A stretch of DNA of 64,000 nucleotides from Clostridiales bacterium (GCA_018365455.1 JAGZJZ010000029.1:1-64000), one strand, 5' to 3'; shown: positions 44,166 to 53,674, counted from the stretch's first letter. Translations and numbers: made by a program. The notes: generated by a model not told the origin, from the letters alone.

Positions 44166-44738
44166 ATGAGTCAGGTTCAAAATATGTTAGACCGTCTGCC
44201 TGCAGAGATGTCGGGTGTTTTTCTAACAGTTACGATCATAATGGCACTGGTGAACTGTTTTTTCGGATTCCGGCTGCTTAAATTCTGGATTTCTCTGTTT
44301 GGCTTTGTTACCGGAGCGGGAATCGGATATTTTCTGGGAGATTATTTTACCCATAATCTGATCGTTGCAGTCATAGCAGCAGTCATTTGCGGAGTTGCAT
44401 TGATGCTGCTTGCATTTAAAGTTTATCTTGCCGGGGTCTTTGTGCTTTGCGGTGCCCTTGCTTATTTTGCAGTAAACGAAATCATGCTGCCGGATATCTG
44501 GTGGAAGTTTGCAATATGCATCGTAGTAGGGTTGTTAATCGGCTGCATTGCCGTTAAGTTTGTGAGGCCCGCGGTTATCGTAAGTTCCGGAATCCATGGG
44601 GGAATATCTCTGGCAGGTGCAATTCTGTCAGCAATCGGGCTGAAAGACCAGACGATGGCTTTAGTGACCGGAATTGCACTGGCAATTGTGGGGATTTTAT
44701 TTCAATTTGCCAACACCAGAAAGATGATAAAGCGATGA
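44166..44738 (+). CDS. Multi-pass membrane protein (DUF4203/TMEM198-like)
   Basis: The 190-residue protein has about six short membrane segments rich in Gly and Ala (for example FWISLFGFVTGAGIGYFLG and AVIAAVICGVALMLLAF). The pattern matches the DUF4203-type small membrane family, present in many bacteria without a known role. It starts behind GAAAGGGG and has its own promoter at 44069-44097. The gene stands alone between the nucleoside operon and the glycine riboswitch. Function unknown; the topology is the only clear information. Confidence 0.75.
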   Translation: MSQVQNMLDRLPAEMSGVFLTVTIIMALVNCFFGFRLLKFWISLFGFVTGAGIGYFLGDYFTHNLIVAVIAAVICGVALMLLAFKVYLAGVFVLCGALAYFAVNEIMLPDIWWKFAICIVVGLLIGCIAVKFVRPAVIVSSGIHGGISLAGAILSAIGLKDQTMALVTGIALAIVGILFQFANTRKMIKR

Positions 44739-44841
44739 TAATTTAAGAACGAAAGGATTGTAAAAGGTTGTTTGTCCTGGATAAATGCAGGCGCATATTT
44801 TGAACAAATGTATATAAAGTGTACGAAATTTGGCAATATCC

Positions 44842-44870
44842 TTGCAACAACACATAATTTATGGTATAGT
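44842..44870 (+). promoter_or_regulatory. Promoter of the glycine riboswitch transcript
   Basis: TTGCAA (44842-44847) and TATAGT (44865-44870) are exactly 17 bp apart, placing the transcript start near 44877, about 38 bases before the aptamer. Confidence 0.75.
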
Positions 44871-44887
44871 ATCTTCTGTCAAAGACA

Positions 44888-45058
44888 AATGTCCAATTAG
44901 GGCATACATTGACAACTCTGGAGAGTCTCAAAGAACGAGCGCCGAAGGTGTACAGTGGGTAAAGTATGTTACCCGCCTATCTCTCAGGCAAAAGGACAGA
45001 GCTATATCTGTATAAGTTCTACTCTTTAGGGGGCTGATTATTTTATCAGCTCTTTTTC
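44888..45058 (+). promoter_or_regulatory. Single-aptamer glycine riboswitch with terminator
   Basis: The aptamer spans about 44915-45000 and has the family core: CTCTGGAGAG, then GCGCCGAAGG, and CTCTCAGGCAAAAGGACAGA. A small hairpin just 5' (ATGTCC/GGGCAT, 44888-44904) may be the ghost half that replaces a second aptamer in singlet types. A short alternative stem, ACAGA/TCTGT, could compete with P1. A terminator follows at 45030-45058: GGGCTGAT/ATCAGCTC and five T. It controls the symporter whose start is at 45095. The direction of control (on or off with glycine) is not proven by sequence. Confidence 0.9.
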
Positions 45059-45094
45059 TATTGCATTGAAACAGATAAAGGAGAGAAGAGAATT

Positions 45095-46495
45095 ATGCTG
45101 GATCAAATTAACACGATATTGGGAAACATTGACGATTTCCTTTGGGGGGTCCCCCTTATTGTACTTATTTTAGCTACGGGTATTTATTTAACAATCCGCC
45201 TGAAAGGGCTGCAGATTACAAAACTTCCCAAAGCGCTTAAGTATATGTTTAAAAATGAAGAAGGCGGCCATGGGGAAGTGACCAGCTTTGCAGCCCTTTG
45301 CACCGCTCTTTCCGCTACAATCGGAACAGGAAATATTGTAGGGGTTGCTACTGCAATCGTAGCCGGCGGACCGGGGGCGTTATTTTGGATGTGGGTTGCT
45401 GCCTTGTTTGGTATGGCGACGAAATACGCGGAGGGTGTATTGGCGATTAAATACCGTGTAATTAATGATGACGGGCATGTAATCGGAGGACCATTTTACT
45501 ACATTCAAAATGGAATGGGAATCAAATGGAAATGGCTTGCCAAATTATTTGCATTCTTTGGACTGGGTGTGGGACTTCTTGGGATTGGAACGTTTACACA
45601 GGTAAATGGTATTTCCAATGCAGTTAATAATTTTTTTGATCCTAATAATGCCTGGAGCGTTTCTATTTTAGGCAGGGAGTATTCCTGGACGGTGGTTATC
45701 GCGGGAATTATATTAACGATTTGTGTAGGTATGGTAATTATCGGTGGAATCAAGAGAATTGCCAGTGTTTCCCAGATCGTTGTACCATTTATGGCAGGGA
45801 TATACATACTCGCATGTCTGGTACTTCTGGTGCTGAATTATAAGCATATTCCAAATGCGTTTAAGGCAATTTTTGAAGGTGCATTTGGACTTCGTGCGGC
45901 GGCAGGAGGAGCTTTGGGAAGTATTATGGTAGCAATGCAAAAGGGAATTGCCCGTGGAATATTTTCAAATGAAGCCGGTCTTGGCAGTGCCCCGATTGCT
46001 GCTGCGGCAGCTCAGACAAATGAGCCGGTGCGTCAGGGATTAGTTTCCATGACGGGAACATTTATTGATACAATTGTAATCTGTACCATGACGGGGCTTA
46101 CGATTGTAATTACAGATACCTGGAATATCGGTTTAGAAGGCGTTGCGGTAACTACAGCGGCATTTCAGCAGGGACTGCCCTTCAGCAATACGGTCAGTGC
46201 ATTTATACTGATGCTCTGCCTTGTATTTTTTGCTTTTACCACAATATTGGGCTGGGACTATTACAGTGAACGGTGTCTGGAATATCTCTGCGGATATAAT
46301 AAAAAGATACTAAACGGTTACCGCTGGCTGTACATTTTAGCAGTATTTATCGGTCCGTTTATGACAGTTTCTGCGGTTTGGGTTATTGCGGATATTTTCA
46401 ATGCACTAATGGCTCTGCCGAACTTAATTGCAATATTAGTATTAAGCGGTGTCATAGCAGCTGAAACAAAGAAGTATTTTTCTAAAATGAAATAG
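45095..46495 (+). CDS. Sodium:alanine/glycine symporter (AGCS family) 2
   Basis: The 466-residue protein has about eleven membrane segments and the AGCS signature blocks ALSATIGTGNIVGVATAI, GGPGALFWMWVAALFGMATK, and SNEAGLGSAPIAAAAAQT. It moves glycine or alanine with sodium. The glycine riboswitch immediately upstream makes glycine the likely substrate. It begins behind AAAGGAGAG. A long hairpin terminator follows. Compared with the AGCS gene at 32199 this copy is shorter and sits alone, and only this one has riboswitch control. Confidence 0.93.
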   Translation: MLDQINTILGNIDDFLWGVPLIVLILATGIYLTIRLKGLQITKLPKALKYMFKNEEGGHGEVTSFAALCTALSATIGTGNIVGVATAIVAGGPGALFWMWVAALFGMATKYAEGVLAIKYRVINDDGHVIGGPFYYIQNGMGIKWKWLAKLFAFFGLGVGLLGIGTFTQVNGISNAVNNFFDPNNAWSVSILGREYSWTVVIAGIILTICVGMVIIGGIKRIASVSQIVVPFMAGIYILACLVLLVLNYKHIPNAFKAIFEGAFGLRAAAGGALGSIMVAMQKGIARGIFSNEAGLGSAPIAAAAAQTNEPVRQGLVSMTGTFIDTIVICTMTGLTIVITDTWNIGLEGVAVTTAAFQQGLPFSNTVSAFILMLCLVFFAFTTILGWDYYSERCLEYLCGYNKKILNGYRWLYILAVFIGPFMTVSAVWVIADIFNALMALPNLIAILVLSGVIAAETKKYFSKMK

Positions 46496-46514
46496 GTTAA
46501 AATTCTTGATATTA

Positions 46515-46556
46515 AGAGAAGGAGGCAAACCAATGTCCTGGTTCGCCCCCTTCTCT
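46515..46556 (+). terminator. Terminator after the glycine-type symporter
   Basis: The arms starting AGAGAAGGAGGCAAACC and ending CCCCCTTCTCT form an 18-bp stem with two wobbles around a six-base loop. It is followed by a T-rich stretch, and it faces the convergent ANTAR gene. Confidence 0.8.
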
Positions 46557-46586
46557 TTCTGGTATAGCTGAACTTATCACCGTGAT

Positions 46587-46606
46587 TTATTCCCGCGAGC
46601 AGCGAG
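46587..46606. repeat. Second copy of the repeat head
   Basis: TTATTCCCGCGAGCAGCGAG matches 3704-3723 with one mismatch. The structured hairpins that follow the first copy are absent here. It lies in the gap between the convergent symporter and ANTAR genes. Confidence 0.5.
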
Positions 46607-46639
46607 GTTTTTGAATATTTGCTTTCATGATCAGCATGA

Positions 46640-47212
46640 TCAGCTATTCTCATAGGATTTTAAGATACGGTCAGCGATTATTCTTCTGGTTACCCTTGTA
46701 TCCATTGCCTGTTTTTCAATGTATTTATGTGCTTCTGATTCCGACATATTCAGGTATTCAATCAGGATACACTTTGCCCGGTCCACTATGCGGATATCTT
46801 CAATTTTCTGCAGCAGCTGTTTATTTTCATTGCGCATCACAGACATGCGGTTATGGGATGCCTGGCACAACTTAAGAGCGCTCCAGAACAGCACCTTGCT
46901 GATTGGTTTGGCGATTGTGAACACACCGTATTCTTCGACTTTCATGGAAACGTCATCATATAATTCGGTTTTCACGATCAGAATAACCTGAGTGGATCCG
47001 TCCGTGGCGATATTTCTAGCCAGGCTGACACCGGTTTCATCCCGCAGTGGAGAATTTATAATACACAGATCAAAATTGCGCTCGATTAATAAGCGTCTGG
47101 CTTCACCGCAGTTCGCTACAGTGACAAGTTCACGGCAGGAACTTTGAGAAAGCATATCCCGGAAAACTGCGATACTTTTTTCAGTGGGGGATATAATTAA
47201 AACGCTGTCCAT
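46640..47212 (-). CDS. ANTAR-domain antiterminator (response-regulator type)
   Basis: The 190-residue protein has a receiver-like N-terminal domain (SVLIISPTEKS, with NSPLRDETG near the place of the phosphorylation site, so the usual Asp pocket is degenerate). A coiled helix and a C-terminal ANTAR domain (about 130-190; the helix LIEYLNMSESEAHKYIEKQA) follow. ANTAR domains bind two-hairpin RNA motifs and stop terminators forming. It lies 38 bp after glutamine synthetase on the same strand. The glnA leader has a hexaloop hairpin overlapping a terminator, so glnA is its probable target. Confidence 0.9.
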   Translation of the reverse strand: MDSVLIISPTEKSIAVFRDMLSQSSCRELVTVANCGEARRLLIERNFDLCIINSPLRDETGVSLARNIATDGSTQVILIVKTELYDDVSMKVEEYGVFTIAKPISKVLFWSALKLCQASHNRMSVMRNENKQLLQKIEDIRIVDRAKCILIEYLNMSESEAHKYIEKQAMDTRVTRRIIADRILKSYENS

Positions 47213-47250
47213 ATCATCGCCGCCTTTCTTATTTTTAGATTACCAGTATC

Positions 47251-48567
47251 TTATATGAGCTTAAAGTAGACCTGTTTATAAAAATCCTCTTTGTTCGCGG
47301 TTTTATCAAAAGCAAGTATTTCTTCTTTTTTAATCATAAAATATTTTTCTAATAGCGCAGGATCTAAGGTGTTGTGGATAAAACTACTATTAGATGCTAT
47401 GCGGACTGCCTCTTCCAAAGAACCGGGAAGAGCGGTTAGGTTACTTATAACCGAGGTATCAGCTGTATAAAGGTTCACATCTAAAGCCTCTGACAGTACG
47501 GAATTGCGTTGTATTCCATCAAGTCCTGCATGGAGCAGAATGGCAAATGCCAGGTATGGATTCAGAGAAGGATCCGGTGAACGAAGCTCCATTCTTGCTT
47601 TTTCTCCTGTCTGGGCTGGAATACGTACAAGCTGGGAACGGTTTTGATGAGACCAGGATACGTATCTGGGGGCTTCAAATGTTCCAAAGCGTTCGTAAGA
47701 ATTCTGAATCGGATTTAAAAAAGCAGTCATTTCTGCAGCATGTTCCATAATGCCTGCCATAAAGCTTTCTGCTACAGGATTATGTTGTTCACCACTGAGA
47801 AAAATATTCTTGCCATTTTGTGAGAGTGATAAATTAATATGCAGTCCGCTTCCGCTTTCAAATGAAATAGGTTTTGGCATAAAGGAAGCATAGAGACCAT
47901 TTCTGGCGGCAATAGCTTTCACGACTGATTTAAATGTCAGTAAATTATCGGCAGTTCCCAAAAAGTCGCAGTATTTAAAATCAATTTCATTTTGTCCGGG
48001 GCCGCTTTCGTGATGGGATGATTCCGGCGCTATCCCCATTTCTTCCAGACAAAGGCAGATCTCCCGACGTACATTTTCACCTTTATCAAGAGGAGCAATA
48101 TCAAAATAACCTGCTTCGTCGTGGGTTTCAAAAACAGGGGTGCCATCTTCGTCTGTTTTAAAAAGATAAAATTCACACTCGGTTCCGGCTTTTGGCAGAT
48201 AGCCCATGGATTCGCAGCGTTTGATTGCAGTTTTCAGGATATGCCTGGTATCGCAGACGTAAGGAGTTCCATCCGGGTTTTGAATGCTGCAATAGAATCG
48301 AACTACGCGTCCCTGCTGAGGACGCCATGGAAGTATGCTTAATGTGGCGGCATCCGGGATCAGGAACAAGTCAGATTTTTCAACACCGCAGAATCCCCGG
48401 ATGTTTGATCCGTCAAAGGAAATTCCTTCACGAAAAGCCCGTTCCAGCTGATCCGGCATAATCGATATATTCTTTTGGGTGCCAAACAAATCACAGAAAG
48501 CCAGTCTGATAAATTTTACGTCATTATCCCGGACAAATTCTAAAACTTCTTGTATTGTATGATCCAT
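47251..48567 (-). CDS. glnA: Glutamine synthetase
   Basis: The 438-residue type I synthetase makes glutamine from glutamate, ammonia and ATP. Conserved elements are the N-terminal RLAFCDLFGTQKN, the metal and glutamate site ESGPGQNEIDFKY, the GSGLHINLSLS histidine strand and NRSQLVRIPA near the ammonium site. No adenylylation-tyrosine region of the proteobacterial type is seen; regulation in Firmicutes is mostly by transcription. The gene is preceded by a promoter, hexaloop hairpin and terminator that fit ANTAR control. It starts behind AGGAGG. Confidence 0.94.
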   Translation of the reverse strand: MDHTIQEVLEFVRDNDVKFIRLAFCDLFGTQKNISIMPDQLERAFREGISFDGSNIRGFCGVEKSDLFLIPDAATLSILPWRPQQGRVVRFYCSIQNPDGTPYVCDTRHILKTAIKRCESMGYLPKAGTECEFYLFKTDEDGTPVFETHDEAGYFDIAPLDKGENVRREICLCLEEMGIAPESSHHESGPGQNEIDFKYCDFLGTADNLLTFKSVVKAIAARNGLYASFMPKPISFESGSGLHINLSLSQNGKNIFLSGEQHNPVAESFMAGIMEHAAEMTAFLNPIQNSYERFGTFEAPRYVSWSHQNRSQLVRIPAQTGEKARMELRSPDPSLNPYLAFAILLHAGLDGIQRNSVLSEALDVNLYTADTSVISNLTALPGSLEEAVRIASNSSFIHNTLDPALLEKYFMIKKEEILAFDKTANKEDFYKQVYFKLI

Positions 48568-48610
48568 AATTATTTCCTCCTGGTTTTTATTTACTTACGA
48601 AAGGACTATT

Positions 48611-48712
48611 AAAAAACAGCGCTCATCGTACAAGGTTCGAATTATATTCAAGCCCTGTACGATGAACGCCTTTGTTCATTAAAAGGATACACTAATTTGA
48701 TTTTCTTGTCAA
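48611..48712 (-). promoter_or_regulatory. glnA promoter and antitermination leader
   Basis: Reading on the minus strand: -35 TTGACA (48712-48707), 17-bp spacer, -10 TATCCT (48689-48684). Then comes a hairpin (48679-48662) with stem ATGAAC/GTTCAT and a six-base loop AAAGGC, which has A at position 1 and G at position 4 as required for ANTAR binding. Its 3' arm is also part of a strong terminator (48669-48619; a 16-17-bp stem, then T6 at 48616-48611). The two folds cannot coexist. A second hexaloop hairpin was not evident, so the motif is incomplete relative to the classical pair. Confidence 0.75.
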
Positions 48713-48837
48713 TGGTGCCCCATCTTCTTTATTCTTTTTTAATAAGTAAAAACAGTGTTTTTTCAAACCCAATGTGATAAAATATAAAAAACATGCAGAA
48801 TACTGCTGCATAAGAATAATAGTAAAGAGGAGTTCAA

Positions 48838-49557
48838 ATGTCAGAGAGAAGTCTTGAGAATTTCGTTGAACTGTCCGGTGTTACCAAAACATACCACGTG
48901 GGTGAAGTGGATATACATGCTGTGGATGGCATAGATTTTCAAATTACAAAAGGTGAATTTGTTGTAGTGGTAGGACCAAGCGGTGCCGGAAAAACAACGG
49001 TATTAAATATTTTAGGAGGTATGGATACTGCCACTAAGGGAAAAGTATGGGTGGACGGTGAGAATATAGCGGAGTATAATCCCAGAAAATTAACCGGCTA
49101 CCGCAGAGATGATATAGGTTTTGTATTTCAGTTTTACAATCTGGTTCCCAATTTGACGGCTCTGGAGAATGTAGAACTGGCACTTCAGATATGTAAGAAT
49201 CCGCTGAAGGCTAGAGATGTACTGGATGAAGTGGGGCTTGGAGAACGACTGAACAATTTCCCGGCGCAGTTATCCGGCGGGGAGCAGCAAAGGGTGTCCA
49301 TTGCCAGAGCTTTGGCTAAAAATCCAAAGCTGTTGTTGTGTGATGAGCCTACCGGAGCACTTGACTATCAGACAGGAAAGTCCATATTGAAACTGCTGCA
49401 GGATATGTGCAGGGAAAAAGGTATGACGGTGATCGTCATTACCCATAATTCAGCACTGGCACCAATGGCGGACCGGGTAATTAAAATTAAAAATGGAAAA
49501 GTATCCAGTATGAGAATGAACAATGAACCGATATCGGTAGAACTAATTGAATGGTAG
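48838..49557 (+). CDS. ABC transporter ATPase (MacB/LolD type)
   Basis: The 239-residue ATPase has Walker A GPSGAGKTT near residue 45, signature LSGGEQQRVSIARAL, Walker B LLLCDEPTGALD and the H-loop THN. It is of the LolD/MacB class that works with FtsX-type permeases for mechanotransmission rather than transport through a pore. The permease gene begins near its stop. It starts behind AAGAGGAG. The pair may move an envelope lipid, peptide or lipoprotein, or act on a wall enzyme. No regulator or response genes lie next to it, so the substrate is open. Confidence 0.92.
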   Translation: MSERSLENFVELSGVTKTYHVGEVDIHAVDGIDFQITKGEFVVVVGPSGAGKTTVLNILGGMDTATKGKVWVDGENIAEYNPRKLTGYRRDDIGFVFQFYNLVPNLTALENVELALQICKNPLKARDVLDEVGLGERLNNFPAQLSGGEQQRVSIARALAKNPKLLLCDEPTGALDYQTGKSILKLLQDMCREKGMTVIVITHNSALAPMADRVIKIKNGKVSSMRMNNEPISVELIEW

Positions 49558-49564
49558 TGGGCAT

Positions 49565-52500
49565 ATGAAGAAAAAAGCGTTACATAAAGATTTTTTTATG
49601 GAAATAAAAAAGAGTTTCAATCGGTTTATATCGATCTTTTTTATTGTAGCCATGGGAGTGGCATTTTATTCTGGAATTCAATCGGCAGCACCGGATATGC
49701 GCCTTTCCGGTGATGCTTATTTTGATGAGAATAATCTGATGGATCTTAAAGTAATCGGTACACTGGGGTTGACCGACAAGGACATCCAGGCTCTTTTGTC
49801 AGTGGAAGGAGTCAGCAAGGCAGAATCGGGCTATATGACGGACGTATTATGCGGCAGCGGAAAAGATGAGAAAGTACTTCATATGGAGTCCCTTCTGCCG
49901 ACTTTAAATAAGGTGGCGGTTTCTGAGGGAAGGCTGCCGGAAACTGCTGGTGAATGCTTGGTGGACGAAGAATTTTTAACTGCCAACGGTTATAAGGTTG
50001 GGGACACCATACAGTTTGAAGAGAGTAAGGACAGTGACAGGGTATTAAGAAACAAAGAATTTAAAATTGTAGGAACTGGTAACAGTCCTTCCTATATTTC
50101 CTTTAGTAAAGGCAACACAACACTGGGAACCGGTGAGGTCTCCGGATATGGATATGTGGTGCCCGAAGAATTTGACCAGGCAGCATACACATTTGCTTAT
50201 GTGGAAGCAGAAGGCTCCAAAGATCTGACTTCATATACGGAAGAATATGACCGCCTGATTGAGGATGTCACGAAGAATGTGAAAGGCATAGAATCAGTTC
50301 AATGCTCCAGGCGGTATGCAGAAGTAAAGGATGAAGCGGATCTCAAGCTTGCGGATGCAAAAAAAGAACTGGAGGACGGAAAGCAGGAGGCTGAGGAAAA
50401 GCTTGCCGATGCCAGAAAGGAACTGAAGGACGGAGAGAAGGAACTGGAGGATGGGAAGCAAAAGCTTGCTGATGCCAGAAAAGAAGTTGAGGAAAATAAA
50501 GGTACACTGAACGAGAAACAAAAAGAACTGGACTCAGCTAAGAAACAATTGGATTCGGCTAAGACACAGTTAAAAGATGGAAAAGATACCCTTGCTTCTA
50601 AGGAAGCTGAGTTTCAGGCAAAATATCCGGAAGCATCCAAACAGATAAAGGATGGAGAAACAGCAATTGCATCGGGTAAAACCCAGATCAGTAAGGCGCA
50701 GAGTGACTATGAGTCCGGCAAAAAGCAGCTGGAGGCGGCTAATAAACAGTATGAAGCCGGCAAGAAGCAGCTGGATCAGGGAAAAAAGCAGTATGAATCA
50801 GGCAAAGCCCAGCTGGATCAGGCAAATAAACAGTATAAGGATGGAATTACCCAACTGGAGGCGGCTAAAAAGCAGTATGAAACCGGAACTGCCCAGCTTG
50901 CTGCCGCAAAAACCGAATATGAAAAAAATGCTGCAGTTTTACAGCAGGCCAAGGCAGATTTTCAGGTTGAAAAAAATAAGTTCGATATCAGCAAAGCAGA
51001 ATATGATAAAAATGCTGCAGCACTGGAAGCGGCGAAAAGCCTGATTGCCACAAAGCAGGCGGAGCTGGCAGCAGCAACAGCAGAGTATGAAGGCAAGATG
51101 GCAGAGCTAAACCAGGCAAAAGCGACACTGGCACAGCTACAGGCGGCAATTGATGCCGGAACTGCCACCCAGGATCAAATTGCTATGGCAGAACAGCTGA
51201 AGGGGCAGATTGCACAGACCGAGCCACTTCTTGCCCAGAAAAAAGCGGAGCTTGACCGTGCTCAGGGGGCACTGGCTGTAGAACAGCAGAAAGCAGCGGA
51301 GATGGAAGCAGCACTTGCTCCTGTGAAGCAGCAGATTGAGGCCGGACAGCAGAAAATCAATGCGGCACAGGCGGAACTGTCTAAAAGTGAAGCAGGGTTA
51401 CAGGCCGGAAAAGCGGAGATTGATAAAAATGAAGCCGCACTGAAAACGGCTAAGTCTCAGATTGATGTTAATGAAGTAAAGCTGGCAGCAGCGAAAAAAG
51501 AAATAGCTGCCAGCCAGAAGAAACTGGCAGCTGCTAAAAAAGAGATAGACGAAAAGGAACCTCAGCTTGCGAGTGCCAAGGCAGAACTGGATAAACAGAC
51601 GAAGGTATTAAATGAGGGGAAGAAGACCCTGGACAGCCAGAGTGCACTGCTGGCACAAAAAGAAAAGGAGCTCCAGGAAGGCAAAAATCAGCTTACCCAG
51701 GGAGAGGCACAGCTGGCTTCCGCAAAAAGTGAACTGGCTTCCAAGGAATCAGAGCTGAACAGTGCCGTACAAAAGACGGAAGACGGTCAAAAGCAGATAG
51801 CAGACGGTTATGCCAAGTTATCGGATGCCGAGAAGGAAATCACTGAGGCTGAAAAAGAAATTACTGAGAATGAACAGAAATTATTAGATGGCAAAAAGGA
51901 ATACAAAAAGGGAAAGAAGGAGGCCAAAACAGAAATTTCCGATGGAGAGGCGAAGATCGCAGACGCCGAGAAAGAAATCAATGATCTGAAAGAACCGGAA
52001 TGGCTTGTAAATGATCGAAGTTCCCTGCCGGAAAATACAGGTTATGGAGAAAACGCCGATCGTATTAAAAACATTGGAGAAGTATTCCCGGTATTATTTT
52101 TCCTGGTAGCGGCGCTGATCAGTCTTACAACGATGACGAGAATGGTAGAAGAAGAACGAACCCAGATCGGTACTTTAAAGGCACTGGGATACGGTAAGTT
52201 TTCCATTGCCTCCAAGTATTTGAACTATGCACTGCTTGCCACGATCGGAGGCAGTATTCTGGGAGTTCTGGCAGGAGAGAAAATCTTGCCGTATATTATC
52301 ATTCATGCCTATGGAATCATGTATCATCATATGCCGAATGTGGAACTTCCGTATAATCTGAAGTTTGCGGGGATTGCTACCTTTGCGGCGGTGTGCTGTA
52401 CGATGATAGCTACATTTACTGCATGTTACAAAGAGCTTGCGGAGACTCCGGCAAAATTAATGCGTCCTCCTGCGCCGAAAGAGGGAAAACGAGTTCTGCT

Positions 52501-53674
52501 GGAGCGGGTAACTTTTATCTGGAAGCATCTGAGTTTTACCTGGAAGTCTACTATCCGCAATTTGTTCCGATATAAGAAACGGTTTTTTATGACCATATTT
52601 GGAATTGGCGGATGTATGGCATTGCTGCTGGTTGGATATGGTATCAGAGATTCTATACGGAATATCGCAGTATTGCAGTATCAGGAAATACAGTTATATG
52701 ACGGAACCGTATTAGTCGATGAGGACGCTTCGGATGAGAAACGCAATGACCTTGAGCGCTATATGGATACGGATAGTCAGATTGATGCTTCCGTCGATTC
52801 CATGATGCAGAAGATGTCGGTAAAAGTCGGCAAGAAAGACCTGAGTGTTTATCTTCTTGTACCGAAAGAGATGGAGGGCTTTGACACCTTTGTGAAATTC
52901 AGAGACAGGAGGACAAAACAGCAAGTTGAATTCGGTGACGACGGTGTAATCGTAACGGAGAAAACAGCAAATATGATGGGGGTGTCCAAAGGGGATACCA
53001 TAGAACTTCATAATGAGGACGGTACCACAATAAAAGCACCGATTGCGGATATATGTGAAAATTATCTGGCACACTATATTTATATGTCTCCGACACTTTA
53101 TGAAAAAGTAACCGGGAAAGGTGCGGACTATAATAGTATTTTATTCAAGGCAGTTCCTGATGCCAAAGATCATGTGGAAGACGTGGGGCAGAGTATCTTA
53201 AGTAATGAGGCAGCTCTTTCTGTCAGCTATACCTCCAGCGTAATGAAGCAGCTGGATGATATGCTGAGTTCCCTGGATGTAGTTATTGTAGTATTAATTG
53301 TATCTGCCGGCATGCTGGCATTTGTGGTACTCTATAATCTGAACAATATTAACATCAATGAACGAAAGCGGGAGCTGGCAACCATCAAGGTACTGGGATT
53401 TTATGATAATGAAGTCTGTGCTTATGTGTACCGGGAAAATATATTACTTACGGGATTTGGTGTTCTGGTGGGAATTGTATTGGGGATCGTGCTGCACAGG
53501 TTTGTTATCGTGACGGTTGAAGTTGACGCCTGTATGTTTGGAAGGAATATCAACTGGCCGAGTTTTATATATTCCATTTTATTCACCTGTGGATTTTCCC
53601 TGATTGTAAATGTTGTTATGTATTTCAAATTAAAGAAAATTGATATGGTGGAATCGTTGAAGAGTGTGGAATAA
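49565..53674 (+). CDS. FtsX-type permease with giant extracellular coiled coil
   Basis: The ~1369-residue protein has a membrane segment at about 20-42, and a MacB-like periplasmic-type domain to about 240. An extracellular coiled coil of roughly 550 residues (about 260-810) follows, then an FtsX permease core (three segments, 838-960). A second extracellular domain and a second FtsX core occupy the C-terminal third. Within the coil, six 14-residue repeats starting YESGKKQLEAANKQ occur at 50708-50959. It works with the ATPase encoded just upstream. The coil is long enough to reach across the wall, so it may position or pull on a surface partner. Start at 49565 chosen; 49547 is in frame. Confidence 0.88.
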   Translation: MKKKALHKDFFMEIKKSFNRFISIFFIVAMGVAFYSGIQSAAPDMRLSGDAYFDENNLMDLKVIGTLGLTDKDIQALLSVEGVSKAESGYMTDVLCGSGKDEKVLHMESLLPTLNKVAVSEGRLPETAGECLVDEEFLTANGYKVGDTIQFEESKDSDRVLRNKEFKIVGTGNSPSYISFSKGNTTLGTGEVSGYGYVVPEEFDQAAYTFAYVEAEGSKDLTSYTEEYDRLIEDVTKNVKGIESVQCSRRYAEVKDEADLKLADAKKELEDGKQEAEEKLADARKELKDGEKELEDGKQKLADARKEVEENKGTLNEKQKELDSAKKQLDSAKTQLKDGKDTLASKEAEFQAKYPEASKQIKDGETAIASGKTQISKAQSDYESGKKQLEAANKQYEAGKKQLDQGKKQYESGKAQLDQANKQYKDGITQLEAAKKQYETGTAQLAAAKTEYEKNAAVLQQAKADFQVEKNKFDISKAEYDKNAAALEAAKSLIATKQAELAAATAEYEGKMAELNQAKATLAQLQAAIDAGTATQDQIAMAEQLKGQIAQTEPLLAQKKAELDRAQGALAVEQQKAAEMEAALAPVKQQIEAGQQKINAAQAELSKSEAGLQAGKAEIDKNEAALKTAKSQIDVNEVKLAAAKKEIAASQKKLAAAKKEIDEKEPQLASAKAELDKQTKVLNEGKKTLDSQSALLAQKEKELQEGKNQLTQGEAQLASAKSELASKESELNSAVQKTEDGQKQIADGYAKLSDAEKEITEAEKEITENEQKLLDGKKEYKKGKKEAKTEISDGEAKIADAEKEINDLKEPEWLVNDRSSLPENTGYGENADRIKNIGEVFPVLFFLVAALISLTTMTRMVEEERTQIGTLKALGYGKFSIASKYLNYALLATIGGSILGVLAGEKILPYIIIHAYGIMYHHMPNVELPYNLKFAGIATFAAVCCTMIATFTACYKELAETPAKLMRPPAPKEGKRVLLERVTFIWKHLSFTWKSTIRNLFRYKKRFFMTIFGIGGCMALLLVGYGIRDSIRNIAVLQYQEIQLYDGTVLVDEDASDEKRNDLERYMDTDSQIDASVDSMMQKMSVKVGKKDLSVYLLVPKEMEGFDTFVKFRDRRTKQQVEFGDDGVIVTEKTANMMGVSKGDTIELHNEDGTTIKAPIADICENYLAHYIYMSPTLYEKVTGKGADYNSILFKAVPDAKDHVEDVGQSILSNEAALSVSYTSSVMKQLDDMLSSLDVVIVVLIVSAGMLAFVVLYNLNNININERKRELATIKVLGFYDNEVCAYVYRENILLTGFGVLVGIVLGIVLHRFVIVTVEVDACMFGRNINWPSFIYSILFTCGFSLIVNVVMYFKLKKIDMVESLKSVE

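Noticed and set aside
44830..45015. Sixty-one-codon frame across the glycine riboswitch
   Set aside because: The sequence is an RNA aptamer with promoter inside the frame; no ribosome site.
50708..50959. Tandem 42-bp repeats considered as a CRISPR-like array
   Set aside because: The repeats are in frame, coding, contiguous and without spacers; they are coiled-coil heptads.
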